From Persicitalea sp964500445 (GTDB taxonomy: Bacteria; Bacteroidota; Bacteroidia; Cytophagales; Spirosomataceae), in NCBI GenBank assembly GCA_964500445.1, contig CAZCOG010000014.1, forward strand, positions 1 to 64,000: a stretch of DNA of 64,000 nucleotides. Reading direction: 5' to 3'. A program made the translations under genes and the position numbers. Positions 25,591 through 34,183 of this stretch are shown piece after piece. Position 1 is the stretch's first letter. Each line of letters starts with the position of its first letter. The notes under the pieces were generated by a model. It saw only the letters and a program-made list of their open reading frames with translations. It was not told the origin of the DNA and made no database searches.

Positions 25591-26895
25591 TCAGGCTCCC
25601 AGCAGTTTTTTCAAGATAAAACTACCCCCCATGACGCCCACAAAAAGCAACGCCGAAACCGGGTTGTAAATCGTCAGGGCGATTAAAGATATTACCGCGA
25701 TAACCAGTGTTAGCCAAGGTACCAGCGGGTAGCCCGGCGTACGGAAGGGGCGCTCCAACTCGGGTTCTTTTTTTCGCAGCATAATAAAAGAAACCAGCGA
25801 AAAGGAGTACATCGTCAGCGCCCCGAAGGCCGAGAGAATGATGATTTCGGCGGTGGACTGCGTGAGCAGCGCTACCAGCCCGATGCCCATATTGAGCAAC
25901 AACGCGTTGGCGGGCGTCCGGTACTTTACGTGGATTTTACCAAGCAAAGCCGGGCCATTACCCAATCGGCAAAACTCGTAGGTAGAGCGGCCAGCGGCTA
26001 GCAGAAGCCCGTGAAACGAAGCTACCAATCCAAAAATTCCGAAACCGATAATGACACTGTACAGCGGATGCTTTTCAGTACCAACCTGCTGCAAAGCCAG
26101 CGGCAGCGGTGAGTCAGAGGCTAGTCCGCCTTCGTCGAAAACTACCCCTTCCCAGCCTGATACGCCTACCGCCGACACAAAGGTAAAAGCACAAAGTACC
26201 ACCAGCGTCGCCATCGCGAGCAGGAAGCCGCGCGTCAGGTCGCGCTGCGGATTCAGGCTTTCTTCGGCCACGTTGGCCAGCCCTTCAATGCCCAGAAAAA
26301 ACCAGATGGCAAACGGAATGGCCGCGAACACACCGCCCCAGCCGTTGGGTAAAGCATTGGTGGTAAAGGCTTCGCGCGAAAAATTTGGTAAAGTAATGCT
26401 GGCAAACAGAATCAGACCTACCACGGCTACTACCGTCACGAGCAACTCGAAGGTGGCGGCGACGTTGGTTCCCAGAATGTTAAGTACCGTAAATAAAATA
26501 TACACGGTCACCGCAATCGCCAGCGGCGGCACCGACGGCACGAAGAGCGAAACATAGGCCCCGATGCCCGCCGCGATGGCCGGGGGAGCAAACAAAAATT
26601 CGATATTCTGCGCCATGCCCGCCAGAAAACCACCTCGCTCACCGATGGCCCGGCTGGCGTAGTCGAACGCCCCGCCCGCTTTCGGAATGGCGCAGGCCAA
26701 CTCGGCGTAGCTGAGCGTGAAGCCCAGGTACATGGCAATGACAAGTCCCGTGGCGACGGCCATGCCCAGCGTCCCGCCCTCCTGCAAGCCCAGATTCCAG
26801 CCAAAGTACATGCCGGAAATGACGTAGCCGACCCCAAGGCCCCAGAGCAGGGTAGGGGTGAGGGATTTTTTTAGCTGTTGGTTTTCCTGGGACAT
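25591..26895 (-). CDS. Ethanolamine-permease-like APC transporter
   Basis: 434 residues from ATG 26895. The opening GLGVGYVISGMYFGWNLGLQ with EGGTLGM next to it, and the later FAPPAIAAGIGAYVSLF, are typical of the ethanolamine permease branch of the APC superfamily. About 12 membrane helices. No ethanolamine ammonia-lyase genes are present in the window, so the substrate assignment is only by family resemblance and it could carry another amine or amino acid. Confidence 0.8.
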   Translation of the reverse strand: MSQENQQLKKSLTPTLLWGLGVGYVISGMYFGWNLGLQEGGTLGMAVATGLVIAMYLGFTLSYAELACAIPKAGGAFDYASRAIGERGGFLAGMAQNIEFLFAPPAIAAGIGAYVSLFVPSVPPLAIAVTVYILFTVLNILGTNVAATFELLVTVVAVVGLILFASITLPNFSREAFTTNALPNGWGGVFAAIPFAIWFFLGIEGLANVAEESLNPQRDLTRGFLLAMATLVVLCAFTFVSAVGVSGWEGVVFDEGGLASDSPLPLALQQVGTEKHPLYSVIIGFGIFGLVASFHGLLLAAGRSTYEFCRLGNGPALLGKIHVKYRTPANALLLNMGIGLVALLTQSTAEIIILSAFGALTMYSFSLVSFIMLRKKEPELERPFRTPGYPLVPWLTLVIAVISLIALTIYNPVSALLFVGVMGGSFILKKLLGA

Positions 26896-26905
26896 AGGAT
26901 AATAA

Positions 26906-27017
26906 GGTACAAAGCAACAAAGGCACAAAGTGTGTGATTCAAAAAGAATTGGCCTAATACTCTCTGGTAAAAGAACCAGCGGACTTTTTCAACTTTGGAC
27001 CTCTGTGCCTTTGCTAC
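26906..27017. repeat. Inverted pair of ACAAAG-type repeats between two minus-strand genes
   Basis: TACAAAGCAACAAAGGCACA at about 26905-26924 and its approximate reverse complement (CTCTGTGCCTTTGCTACTTT, 27001-27020) frame the gap between the FtsX-type gene and the permease. The right copy overlaps the stop codon of the FtsX-type gene. A large hairpin could act as a transcription stop or mRNA stabiliser. Confidence 0.5.
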
Positions 27018-28234
27018 TTTTTGAACAACAAAGCCTTAATCGGCTGAATGCGGGTAATCACGTAGGTCGGAATAAGAAGTACCAGCCCAACCAGCACTAG
27101 TGTCAAAAGATTGATAAGCAGTACAGTCCCCCAATCAAAAACAATCGGCACGGTATCCATAAAATAATTCACCTGATCGAGCGGAATAAGGTGGAATTGC
27201 CACTGCAGCCACGCTAAAAACAGACCCACCATATTACCAATCAGTAATCCTCGCAGCACGATATACACCCCTACGCGCACGAAAATGGCCCGAATCTGCC
27301 GGTCGGGACTGCCCAGGGTTTTGAGCAGGCCAACCAGCGGCGTGCGCTCCATAATCATTACCAGCAAAATGGAAATCATATTGAAGCTGGCCACAAACAG
27401 AATAAGTGTCATAAATACCGCCGTGTTGCGGTCCAGCATGAGCAGCCAGTCGAAAACAGGCCGGAAAGTTTCCGTGACTTTTTGCAGAAACATATCCGGG
27501 TCCATGTAGTTGAAAATCTTCTCCGCGCTGGCATCGATCTGGGAAAAATCTTTGAGGTAGATCTCGTAAGTACCAACCGTGTCAGGTCCCCAGTCGTTCA
27601 GACGCTGGATAAGAGCCAGATCGCCGATAATCAGCGAATTGTCAAACTCCTCCATATCCGTTTCGTAGACACCGACCACGTTCAGCTTGCGGGCGCGGGG
27701 CGGATCCTGCACAAAGTACATCAGCACGTCGTCACCTGCTTTGAGGCGGAGTTGGCTGGCTATTTTTTGGCTCAGAATGATTTCCTGCGCGTAGCCGCTG
27801 TCGGGAAACTGAATCAGCCGGCCTGAAACCAGGCTTTCTTCGAATAGTTTCCAGTCGTAGTCCCGGCCGACACCTTTCAGTACCACGCCTTTCAGTTCGT
27901 CGGGGGTTTTGAGGATACCCGATTTGTGGGCCACTGCCTGCCAGTGCGCTACCTCGGGCATTGTTGAGAGATCCTCCGAAAGGGTAGTTTTCAGCGGCAT
28001 CGGCGCTTCCTCGTAGCTGTTGTTGAGCGTCAGTGAATTGACCCGCAGGTGCGCTCCAAACAGGAAAACTTTATCCTGAATAACTTCCTTAAAACCAAAT
28101 AGTATCGCGAAGGCCAGAATCCCGACGGCGGTACTGACGGCGATACTTGCAATACCGATGCGGGTCACCGTGGCCGAGAAAGTACCCACGGCATTGTGGC
28201 GGATGCGGTCGGCGATAAAAGCGGGAAAGCGCAA
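27014..28234 (-). CDS. FtsX/LolE-type ABC transporter permease
   Basis: 406 residues. A TTG at 28234 gives the N-terminus MRFPAFIADRI, which lines up with the FxARR start common to LolC/LolE proteins; no in-frame ATG lies upstream before a stop. One membrane helix near the N-terminus (about 25-46), a large periplasmic domain (about 47-260) and three C-terminal helices (about 272-300, 318-345, 370-398), the FtsX/MacB topology. Such permeases move lipoproteins or other substrates with a cytoplasmic ATPase, not encoded nearby. Confidence 0.87.
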   Translation of the reverse strand: MRFPAFIADRIRHNAVGTFSATVTRIGIASIAVSTAVGILAFAILFGFKEVIQDKVFLFGAHLRVNSLTLNNSYEEAPMPLKTTLSEDLSTMPEVAHWQAVAHKSGILKTPDELKGVVLKGVGRDYDWKLFEESLVSGRLIQFPDSGYAQEIILSQKIASQLRLKAGDDVLMYFVQDPPRARKLNVVGVYETDMEEFDNSLIIGDLALIQRLNDWGPDTVGTYEIYLKDFSQIDASAEKIFNYMDPDMFLQKVTETFRPVFDWLLMLDRNTAVFMTLILFVASFNMISILLVMIMERTPLVGLLKTLGSPDRQIRAIFVRVGVYIVLRGLLIGNMVGLFLAWLQWQFHLIPLDQVNYFMDTVPIVFDWGTVLLINLLTLVLVGLVLLIPTYVITRIQPIKALLFKK

Positions 28235-28294
28235 AGCGGGCGGAGGTTTTTAGGTTTATGTCGTAATTTGCAAATCTAACGAAAAACCCTTCCC

Positions 28295-29506
28295 ATGAAC
28301 TATGTTCTTTCGGTGCTGCTGGTATTCCTGCTAAGTACCTGCGGCAACACACCCCAAAATGATACCCCCACTTCCAGCCAAAATACCAGCCAGACAAATA
28401 AAACGGAAGACTTGAAACTGGGAATTGACCGCACGGGCGAGTACCTGCCGCTGCTCACGGGTAAGCGCGTGGGGCTGGTCGTGAACCATACCACCCTGTT
28501 TTCCAACGGTACTCATCTGGCTGATAGCCTGCTGGCGTTGGGTGTCAAAATTCAGACCATTTTTGCCCCCGAACACGGCTTTCGGGGACAGGCCGACGCC
28601 GGGGCTACGATCAAAGACGGCAAAGATGCCCAAACCGGACTACCCATCGTGTCGCTTTATGGCAAGAATAAAAAGCCCTCGGCGGAGCAGTTGAAGGACA
28701 TCGATGTCGTGATTTTTGATATCCAGGATGTCGGCGTCCGCTACTACACCTATCCCAGCACGATGCATTACGTGATGGAAGCCTGCGCCGAGAATGGCAA
28801 GCCCTGCATAATTCTCGACCGTCCCAACCCTAACGGCGACTACGTAGACGGCCCGGTACTTGACCCAAAATTTAAATCATTCGTAGGCCTGAACCTCATT
28901 CCCGTCGTGCATGGCCTTACCTCCGCCGAACTGGCGCTGATGATCAACGGCGAAGGCTGGCTGGAGGGTAAAAAAAGCTGTGACCTCACCGTGGTACCCT
29001 GCACAGGCTATAACCACCGCATGGTGTACGAACTACCCGTGAAACCTTCACCGAATCTGCCCAATCTGCAATCCATCCGTCTATACCCTTCGATTTGCCT
29101 TTTTGAACCGACCATCGTGAGCGTCGGGCGTGGTACCGACACGCAGTTTCAGGTCATAGGTGCTCCTGATAAAGTGTATGGTCCTTACCAGTTTACACCT
29201 GTTGACAAGCCCGGTGCGCAGAATCCGCCCAATGAGGGGAAGGTTTGTTATGGCCTGGATCTGCGTGAAGTAAACACCCGGCAGGAGGGCTTCACGCTGA
29301 AATACGTCCTCGATTTCTACAACAAAACTCCTGATAAATCGAAATTCTTCACCAGCGCCAGCTTCTTCGACAATCTGGCCGGCACAGACATGATCCGCAA
29401 GATGATGATCGCCGGGAAATCCGAAGCTGAAATCAGGGCTGCCTTTACGCCGGGGTTGGAAGAATTTAAGGAAAAGCGAGAGAAGTACTTGTTGTATGAA
29501 AAATGA
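28295..29506 (+). CDS. NamZ-like (DUF1343) exo-N-acetylmuramidase lipoprotein
   Basis: 403 residues beginning MNYVLSVLLVFLLSTCG, a lipoprotein signal (Cys16). The rest is DUF1343: GKRVGLVVNHTTLFSNGTHL, IFAPEHGFRG, VVIFDIQDVGVRYYTYPSTM and DRPNPNGDYVDGPVL. Characterised members (NamZ, GH171) release MurNAc from the non-reducing end of peptidoglycan fragments. It is followed by a NagB-like and an mpl gene on the same strand, which supports a role in cell-wall recycling. Confidence 0.9.
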   Translation: MNYVLSVLLVFLLSTCGNTPQNDTPTSSQNTSQTNKTEDLKLGIDRTGEYLPLLTGKRVGLVVNHTTLFSNGTHLADSLLALGVKIQTIFAPEHGFRGQADAGATIKDGKDAQTGLPIVSLYGKNKKPSAEQLKDIDVVIFDIQDVGVRYYTYPSTMHYVMEACAENGKPCIILDRPNPNGDYVDGPVLDPKFKSFVGLNLIPVVHGLTSAELALMINGEGWLEGKKSCDLTVVPCTGYNHRMVYELPVKPSPNLPNLQSIRLYPSICLFEPTIVSVGRGTDTQFQVIGAPDKVYGPYQFTPVDKPGAQNPPNEGKVCYGLDLREVNTRQEGFTLKYVLDFYNKTPDKSKFFTSASFFDNLAGTDMIRKMMIAGKSEAEIRAAFTPGLEEFKEKREKYLLYEK

Positions 29507-29511
29507 AGGAG

Positions 29512-29568
29512 GTCTTCGGCTCCGCTCAGACTGACAACGACCATGTCAGTCTTAGCGGATCCGAAGAC
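29512..29568. repeat. 25-bp inverted repeat between namZ-like and nagB-like genes
   Basis: Left arm 29512-29536 and right arm 29544-29568 are complementary at 23 of 25 positions with a 7-nt loop. Core motif CTCCGCTCAGACTGACA. It resembles dispersed REP-like intergenic hairpins of Bacteroidota. It starts 6 bp after the stop of the NamZ-like gene and may stop or attenuate transcription. Confidence 0.75.
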
Positions 29569-29655
29569 ACTTGCCGGTAGCTTTTGCGTACGGATACGAG
29601 AAAAAGAATCACGATAAGCTCCAAGTACAAAGCAACTTACAGAAGCAAAAGTATA

Positions 29656-30372
29656 ATGCTCTTAATCTACAAAAACCACGAAATCCTTTCCCAGGCCGTT
29701 GCCGAGCGCGTAGCGAAGGTACTGCGCGACAAACCCCAGGCCGTAATTTGTTTACCTTCGGGCAATACACCGTTGCGGCTCTTCGAGATTCTGGTCAATC
29801 AACACGAAATCGGCGAGATAGATTTCTCCCGTTGCACCTTCGTACTGCTCGATGAATGGCTGGGGATGGACGGGCAGGACGAAGGAAGCTGCCGTTACTG
29901 GATTGACAAAGAATTATTGAATCCCCTGGGTTTTCGGCCTGAGCAAATCATTGCCTTTGATGCCAAAAGCGACGATCTGCCCGGTGAGTGCAAGCGGGTC
30001 AATCAGAAAATAGAGGCGTTGGGAGGCTTTGATCTTGTCGTGCTGGGGGTAGGTATGAACGGCCACCTTGCGCTGAATGAACCCGGTACTTCCTTTGATA
30101 TTTATGCCCACGTAAGTACCCTTGATCCCCTGACGGCGGAAGTCGGGCAGAAGTATTTTAAGAAGCAAACACCAATCACCGAAGGCATTACCCTTGGTCT
30201 CCGCCATTTTCTGGAAGCGAAGCAGCTCATCGTGATGGCCAGTGGCGAAGCCAAGGCCCCCGTAATGAAACGGGCGCTGGAAGGGGAAGTTTCGGAAGCT
30301 TTTCCGGCTAGTTTGGTCCAGACGGATGACAGGATTCTGGTGATGCTGGATGAGGAGGCAGCGGGGAATTGA
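29656..30372 (+). CDS. Glucosamine-6-phosphate deaminase-like sugar-phosphate isomerase (NagB family)
   Basis: 238 residues from ATG 29656 (a TTG at 29584 would add 24 repeat-like residues). Motifs: CLPSGNTPLRLFEILV (phosphate loop), FVLLDEWLGMD, and GVGMNGHLALNEPGT with the catalytic His. The protein is shorter than canonical NagB and may be a deaminase, a sugar-phosphate isomerase or a 6-phosphogluconolactonase relative. Position between namZ-like and mpl favours amino sugar recycling. Confidence 0.82.
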   Translation: MLLIYKNHEILSQAVAERVAKVLRDKPQAVICLPSGNTPLRLFEILVNQHEIGEIDFSRCTFVLLDEWLGMDGQDEGSCRYWIDKELLNPLGFRPEQIIAFDAKSDDLPGECKRVNQKIEALGGFDLVVLGVGMNGHLALNEPGTSFDIYAHVSTLDPLTAEVGQKYFKKQTPITEGITLGLRHFLEAKQLIVMASGEAKAPVMKRALEGEVSEAFPASLVQTDDRILVMLDEEAAGN

Positions 30373-30403
30373 TAAAAAAACTCCCTAATTTGGGCGGCGA
30401 AAA

Positions 30404-31783
30404 ATGACTGATAGAATGAGCAAACAAAAAATCCACTTTATATCCATCGGCGGAAGCGTGATGCACAACCTGGCCCTCGAACTTCAGCGGCAGGGGCACG
30501 AAATTACGGGGTCTGACGACGAAATTTACGAACCCTCCCGCAGCCGTCTGGAAAAGGCTGGTCTTTTGCCCGCTTCGATGGGCTGGTTTCCCGAAAAAAT
30601 CACGGATGACATAGATACCGTCATTCTGGGGATGCACGCCCGCAATGACAATCCCGAATTGCGCCGGGCGCGGGAACTGGGACTGGATGTATGTTCCTAT
30701 CCCGAGTTTATTGCGGGCCAAAGTACCGACAAGCAGCGGGTGGTCATTGCGGGAAGTCATGGCAAAACGACCATCACCTCCATGATTCTGCATGTACTAC
30801 AGCAAAGCAAACGTACCTTCAACTACCTGGTGGGCGCGCAGGTGGAGGGCTTCGATACCATGGTGCGCCTGGATGCCGATGCTCCGGTGATCGTCATCGA
30901 GGGCGACGAGTACTTCACCTCGCCGGAAGATCCGACGCCCAAGTTCCTCCATTATAATCCCCATTTGTTGCTGGTGAGCGGCATTGCCTGGGATCACTTC
31001 AATGTCTATCCGACCTGGGAATCCTATGTGAAGCAGTTCGAAATGCTGGCCGATTCGCTGCCCAAGGCGGGTGTCATCGCTTTTGACGAAACTGATAACA
31101 TGCTCGATATCATCGGTCAGAAGGAACGACCCGACGTGACCAAAATTCCTTACGAAGCGCACCCCCACAAAATCACGAACGGACAGACCTTCCTGATTAC
31201 TCAAACTCAGGGGAACATACCGCTGTACGTATTCGGTGAACACAATATGAAGAATATTAGCGGGGCAAGGGCCGTTTGCGAGCGACTGGGCATAACCGAC
31301 GAGGAGTTTTATCGTGCCATCCAGACCTTCAAAGGTGCGGCCAAACGATTGGAGTTATTGGCCAAAGGCCCAACGACCAACGCCTACCGCGACTTCGCCC
31401 ACGCACCTTCCAAGGTGGAAGCAACTACCCTGGCTGTGAAAGAACAATTCCCGAAGCGCCGCCTCATTGCATGCACCGAACTGCACACATTCAGCAGCCT
31501 GAACAAGACTTTCCTGAATCAATACCGCCGCAAAATGGATGCTGCCGACGTAGCCGTAGTATTTTACAGCCCCGAAACTATCGAACATAAACGGCTGGAA
31601 CCCCTTTCAGAAGAAGATATCCGCACCGCTTTCAAGCGCTCGGATTTGAAAATTTTTACTGACCCCACCACTCTGCAAGATTTCCTGAAATCCCAAAACT
31701 GGCAGAGTACCAACTTGCTCATGATGAGTTCAGGTACTTTCGGTGGCCTGGATTTAAAGGAACTAGGGAAAGAGATAGTTTAG
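30404..31783 (+). CDS. mpl: UDP-N-acetylmuramate:tripeptide ligase (murein recycling)
   Basis: 459 residues (or 455 from the ATG at 30416). Mur-ligase features are clear: N-terminal HFISIGGSVMHNLALELQRQ, ATP loop AGSHGKTTITSMI, IEGDEYFTSPEDPTPKFLHY and LVSGIAWDHFNVYP, and the C-terminal DFAHAPSKVEAT. Mpl attaches recovered L-Ala-D-Glu-mDap tripeptide to UDP-MurNAc in the cytosol. The gene follows the NagB-like one by 31 bp and likely shares its transcript. Confidence 0.93.
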   Translation: MTDRMSKQKIHFISIGGSVMHNLALELQRQGHEITGSDDEIYEPSRSRLEKAGLLPASMGWFPEKITDDIDTVILGMHARNDNPELRRARELGLDVCSYPEFIAGQSTDKQRVVIAGSHGKTTITSMILHVLQQSKRTFNYLVGAQVEGFDTMVRLDADAPVIVIEGDEYFTSPEDPTPKFLHYNPHLLLVSGIAWDHFNVYPTWESYVKQFEMLADSLPKAGVIAFDETDNMLDIIGQKERPDVTKIPYEAHPHKITNGQTFLITQTQGNIPLYVFGEHNMKNISGARAVCERLGITDEEFYRAIQTFKGAAKRLELLAKGPTTNAYRDFAHAPSKVEATTLAVKEQFPKRRLIACTELHTFSSLNKTFLNQYRRKMDAADVAVVFYSPETIEHKRLEPLSEEDIRTAFKRSDLKIFTDPTTLQDFLKSQNWQSTNLLMMSSGTFGGLDLKELGKEIV

Positions 31784-31906
31784 GAATATATGAGTAGGAT
31801 TGAGGTATAAATGTGTCTTTATTCGTCAAGTGTTCAAGGCAAATGGCGTATGGCCATTGCCTTTTGCCCTGAATCTTTAACCCTTTATCCTTTCCTCCTT
31901 AAAATA

Positions 31907-33307
31907 ATGCCGCCCGAAGCTCCCGTCATCCCTGCCGAAGTTCACGAATACGAACGCGAACCCGTACCCTCCTCTGCCTGGAAAGGCTGGAAAAGTTTTC
32001 TGGGAATGTACGCCGGAGAACACGCTGCGGGTACCGAATTTGTGATCGGGCCCCTGTTCCTGACGGCAGGCGTAAGTGCCTTCGATCTATTGGTTGGCCT
32101 GTTTCTGGGTAACCTGCTGGCCGTGTTGAGTTGGCGGTACATCACTGCCGCCGTCGCCACCGATGTACGCCTGACACTCTATTACCAGCTGGAAAAGATT
32201 TGTGGAAGGCGGCTGGTGACGGCCTACAATCTGGCCAATGGCATCCTCTTCTGTTTCCTGGCTGGGGCCATGATCACCGTATCGGCCACGGCGGTGGGCA
32301 TTCCGTTCGACATGGAAATGCCCAAACTGACCGACACCATGCCTAACGGCATCACCTGGATTATCGTTGTGGTGGCGATTGGAGCCGTCATATCGATCGT
32401 TGCGGCGCGGGGCTACGACATGGTATCGAAGTTCGCCAACATTGCCTCCCCCTGGATGGTACTTATTTTCTTGGCTTGCGGCGTAGTCGCTTTGAAAGGG
32501 CTGGGCGTGGCTTCTTTTGCCGATTTCTGGAATATATTCGGGGAAGGCAGCGAGCCTTTTCCTGGCCAAATCAAGTACACCTTCTGGCACGTGGTACTTT
32601 GGTCGTGGTTCTGCAATGCCGCCATGCACATTGGTATGTCTGACTTGTCGGTGTTTCGCTACGCCCGCCACCCGCGTTCGGGCTGGACCACAGCAGCGGG
32701 TATGTACGTGGGGCATTACCTGGCCTGGATTTGTGCCTGCCTGCTTTATGCACTGTATATTCGTACGGGCGATGCCCAGGCCATGCTCGCGGCCGGACAG
32801 GCGCCGCCCGTAGCGCCCGGCCCTATGGCCTACCAGGCCGTTGGTATCGCTGGACTCATTTGCGTGGTTGTCGCGGGCTGGACTACCGCCAACCCTACCA
32901 TCTACCGCGCCGGACTGGCTTTTCAGGCGATTGCCCCGAAACTCTCGACGGCCCGAGTTACCATGATTGCGGGGGCGGTCGCTACCATCGCCGGACTATT
33001 CCCCGCCTTTGCCATGCAACTACTGGACTTCGTAGCGGTCTATGGCTTTATTCTGGCACCCATCGGTGCCATTATTGTTTTCGATCATTACTTTGCCAGC
33101 TCAGCGGGCATCGTGCAGAATTATGCGGAAAAAGCAGGAATCAATTTCAACCTTGCGGTCCTGCTGGCGTGGGGTATCAGCATGGCGATATTCTATTCCA
33201 TTTCTGCTTTCGGCGGCGTGTTCCTCTCCTTCCTGACCTTACCTGCCTGGCTTTCCTGCGGGGCTTTGTACCTTATTTTCAGTAAATTTTTACACAAAAG
33301 AATATGA
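31907..33307 (+). CDS. NCS1-type purine/cytosine permease-like transporter
   Basis: 466 residues from ATG 31907; the longer open frame upstream has no coding character. About 12 membrane helices. Features such as FVIGPLFLTAGVSAFDLLVG and GLICVVVAGWTTANPTIYRA place it in the nucleobase:cation symporter-1 group. Substrate unknown. The stop codon overlaps the start of the next small gene (ATGA at 33304-33307), so the two are translationally coupled. Confidence 0.82.
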   Translation: MPPEAPVIPAEVHEYEREPVPSSAWKGWKSFLGMYAGEHAAGTEFVIGPLFLTAGVSAFDLLVGLFLGNLLAVLSWRYITAAVATDVRLTLYYQLEKICGRRLVTAYNLANGILFCFLAGAMITVSATAVGIPFDMEMPKLTDTMPNGITWIIVVVAIGAVISIVAARGYDMVSKFANIASPWMVLIFLACGVVALKGLGVASFADFWNIFGEGSEPFPGQIKYTFWHVVLWSWFCNAAMHIGMSDLSVFRYARHPRSGWTTAAGMYVGHYLAWICACLLYALYIRTGDAQAMLAAGQAPPVAPGPMAYQAVGIAGLICVVVAGWTTANPTIYRAGLAFQAIAPKLSTARVTMIAGAVATIAGLFPAFAMQLLDFVAVYGFILAPIGAIIVFDHYFASSAGIVQNYAEKAGINFNLAVLLAWGISMAIFYSISAFGGVFLSFLTLPAWLSCGALYLIFSKFLHKRI

Positions 33308-33480
33308 GCATTATCAAAATTATCTCCTATTTATGTCTGCTTACGGTACTGCTCGCGCCTATTCTTTTTTACGCTGATGCATTGACCCAGAGTCAGATGA
33401 ACATAGCCTTGTTGGCCGGAACCGTAGTTTGGTTTGCAACGGCTTCTACCTGGATTAATAAGGAGACTGTGGAGAATTAA
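33304..33480 (+). CDS. Small membrane protein, 58 aa, coupled to the NCS1 transporter
   Basis: ATG 33304 lies inside the ATGA overlap with the transporter stop. The protein (start MSIIKIISYLCLLTVLLAPI, end STWINKETVEN) has two hydrophobic helices at about 5-24 and 32-50. No known family is recognised. Its coupling to the transporter suggests an accessory subunit. Its TAA stop shares the TTAA at 33477-33480 with the stop of the convergent pseudouridine synthase gene. Confidence 0.7.
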   Translation: MSIIKIISYLCLLTVLLAPILFYADALTQSQMNIALLAGTVVWFATASTWINKETVEN

Positions 33481-34178
33481 AAAAGAGGTACTGACCCAAA
33501 CAGTACTTCCATCATCCGCGCGAACTCCGCCTGAATGGGAGCTGAAATTGTAATTTCTTCCCCAGTCTCGGGATGCTTAAACGTCAATTGCTGCGCATGA
33601 AGCAGCATAGTACTCATGCCAAATTGTTCGAGAAAAAGCTTGTTCTGCTTGTTACAACCGTGCGGTCGATCACCGATAATAGGATGGAGGATGTGGGCCA
33701 TGTGCTTACGTAGCTGATGCATCCGACCCGTGGTAGGCGTGAGCTCTACTAATGAATACCGCGAAGTAGCGTGCCTGCCAAAAGGGAGCGGAATCTCAGC
33801 GCGTTGCCGCGTTTTGAAGTAAGTCAGGGCATCTTGCATTACACCCGTATCTGGATGCCGCAGCGCGTAGTCGATGGTTTGTTCATCGGGCGTGTAGCCG
33901 CGTACGATGGCAAGGTACTTTTTCTGGATATGCCCTTCCATAAATTGCCTCTGCATAGCTGAATTTATAGATTCGGATAGGGCGAAAAGCAATACCCCCC
34001 CCGTTTTTCGGTCGAGCCGATGGACGGGCCACACGCGCTGGCCGAGCTGGTCCCGCAGGCTTTGTACGGCAAATTCGCTGGCGTCACTGGCCATGGGCGA
34101 GCGATGTACCAGCAGACCGTGCGGCTTATTAATGGCCACCAAGTCCGACGATTGATAGAGAATAGGGAGCGGCGACAA
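33477..34178 (-). CDS. RluA-family pseudouridine synthase (TruC-like)
   Basis: 233 residues. The catalytic motif WPVHRLDRKTGGVLLF (Asp at about 55) and TPTTGRMHQLRKHMAHILHP are typical of the RluA branch; the absence of an S4 domain and the length fit TruC, which modifies U65 in tRNA. It is the last gene of a five-gene minus-strand cluster, 5 bp after lpxA. Confidence 0.88.
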   Translation of the reverse strand: MSPLPILYQSSDLVAINKPHGLLVHRSPMASDASEFAVQSLRDQLGQRVWPVHRLDRKTGGVLLFALSESINSAMQRQFMEGHIQKKYLAIVRGYTPDEQTIDYALRHPDTGVMQDALTYFKTRQRAEIPLPFGRHATSRYSLVELTPTTGRMHQLRKHMAHILHPIIGDRPHGCNKQNKLFLEQFGMSTMLLHAQQLTFKHPETGEEITISAPIQAEFARMMEVLFGSVPLF

Positions 34179-34183
34179 GTCAA

